Part shown: piece after piece, positions 5,807 through 6,012 of the stretch
Numbering within the stretch: position 1 is the first letter of the stretch
Layout of the letters: each line of letters begins with the position of its first letter
Assembly (NCBI GenBank): GCA_002451435.1
Contig: DKCF01000016.1
Location: forward strand, 1-6,012
DNA: 6,012 nt
Direction of reading: 5' to 3'
Source of the DNA: Bifidobacterium sp. UBA6881
GTDB taxonomy: Bacteria; Actinomycetota; Actinomycetes; Actinomycetales; Bifidobacteriaceae
The notes under the pieces: model-generated
Databases searched by the model: none
Told to the model about the DNA's origin: nothing
What the model saw: only the letters and a program-made list of their open reading frames with translations
Position numbers and translations under genes: made by a program

Positions 5807-6012
5807 ATGGTAAACGCGGTGGAGGCTGATGCCGGCATGGTCAAAAGTGCGTGCGATAGTCGCAATATGAAAAGGAAGAAGCTCTTTCGGTGCATGCCGG
5901 TGTTCGTGGCATTATGCGTGCTGTTTGAAGGCGTGTTTTTCATGGCCATCACGAAACCGGGCCATGTGCCGGATGTGTGGGCGCATGTCTATCGCATCGA
6001 TTCCATACTCAA
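5807..6012 (+). CDS. Membrane protein resembling the N-terminus of DUF2142 (3' end outside window)
   Basis: The frame is open from ATG 5807 to the right edge, giving 68 complete codons. Residues 1-29 are polar and end in a basic patch (MKRKKLFR, 21-28), as expected for a cytoplasmic side. Residues 30-48 form a hydrophobic helix (PVFVALCVLFEGVFFMA). Directly after it comes KPGHVPDVWAHVYRIDSIL (50-68), which resembles the P-x-x-x-PDE-x-x-H-x-x-R-x-x-x-I segment found after the first helix in DUF2142 multi-pass membrane proteins. Here the usual acidic residue after D56 is V57. These proteins are common in polysaccharide loci and resemble large membrane glycosyltransferases, but their reaction is not established as far as I know. 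Three in-frame ATGs (5807, 5837, 5867) are possible starts; the first two have ribosome binding sites, the third does not. The gene is divergent from the LtaS-like gene. Family assignment rests on a short fragment. Confidence 0.6.
   Translation, partial: MVNAVEADAGMVKSACDSRNMKRKKLFRCMPVFVALCVLFEGVFFMAITKPGHVPDVWAHVYRIDSIL

Noticed and set aside
5770..5952. A 60-codon minus-strand frame opposite the DUF2142-like gene
   Set aside because: The plus strand shows two ribosome binding sites, a basic patch, a membrane helix and a family-like motif; the antisense frame shows no comparable support.

Overview
The window looks like part of a cell-surface polysaccharide / envelope glycopolymer locus from a moderately GC-rich Gram-positive actinobacterium, most likely Bifidobacterium or a close relative. 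The organism call is an inference. It rests on base composition, GC-rich third positions in the first two genes, purine-rich Shine-Dalgarno sites and the gene mix; nothing here fixes a species. There are four protein genes, two of them cut by the window edges. I found no tRNA, rRNA, CRISPR array, insertion sequence or transposase.

Layout. (1) Bases 1-1648, plus strand: the 3' part of a two-domain glycosyltransferase, DUF4422 followed by a GT8 (LgtC-like) domain; its start lies left of the window. (2) Bases 1649-1723: a short convergent gap holding a long near-perfect inverted repeat, probably a shared terminator. (3) Bases 2968-1724, minus strand: a complete UDP-glucose 6-dehydrogenase (ugd), with all catalytic motifs, of the same short type as E. 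coli Ugd. (4) Bases 5688-3019, minus strand: a complete 889-residue LtaS-type phosphoglycerol transferase (lipoteichoic acid synthase family). It has a long cytoplasmic low-complexity N-terminus, five membrane helices and an intact extracellular alkaline-phosphatase-superfamily domain. It lies 50 bases upstream of ugd and is probably co-transcribed with it. (5) Bases 5689-5806: a divergent intergenic region. (6) Bases 5807-6012, plus strand: the first 68 codons of a membrane protein resembling the N-terminus of the DUF2142 family.

How the genes fit together (inference). The GT8 enzyme would add a hexose to a glycan on the inner membrane face. Ugd would supply UDP-glucuronate, either as a donor or as a precursor of other sugars. 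The LtaS-like enzyme would move glycerol phosphate from phosphatidylglycerol onto a glycolipid or glycan on the outer face. The DUF2142-like protein belongs to a family often found in polysaccharide loci. Bifidobacteria are known to carry a lipoglycan with single glycerol-phosphate substituents rather than classical lipoteichoic acid, so the LtaS-like protein is a reasonable candidate for that decoration. All four genes use well-known folds. I do not see a clearly new kind of system; the most unusual parts are the N-terminal extension and the uneven base composition of the LtaS-like gene.
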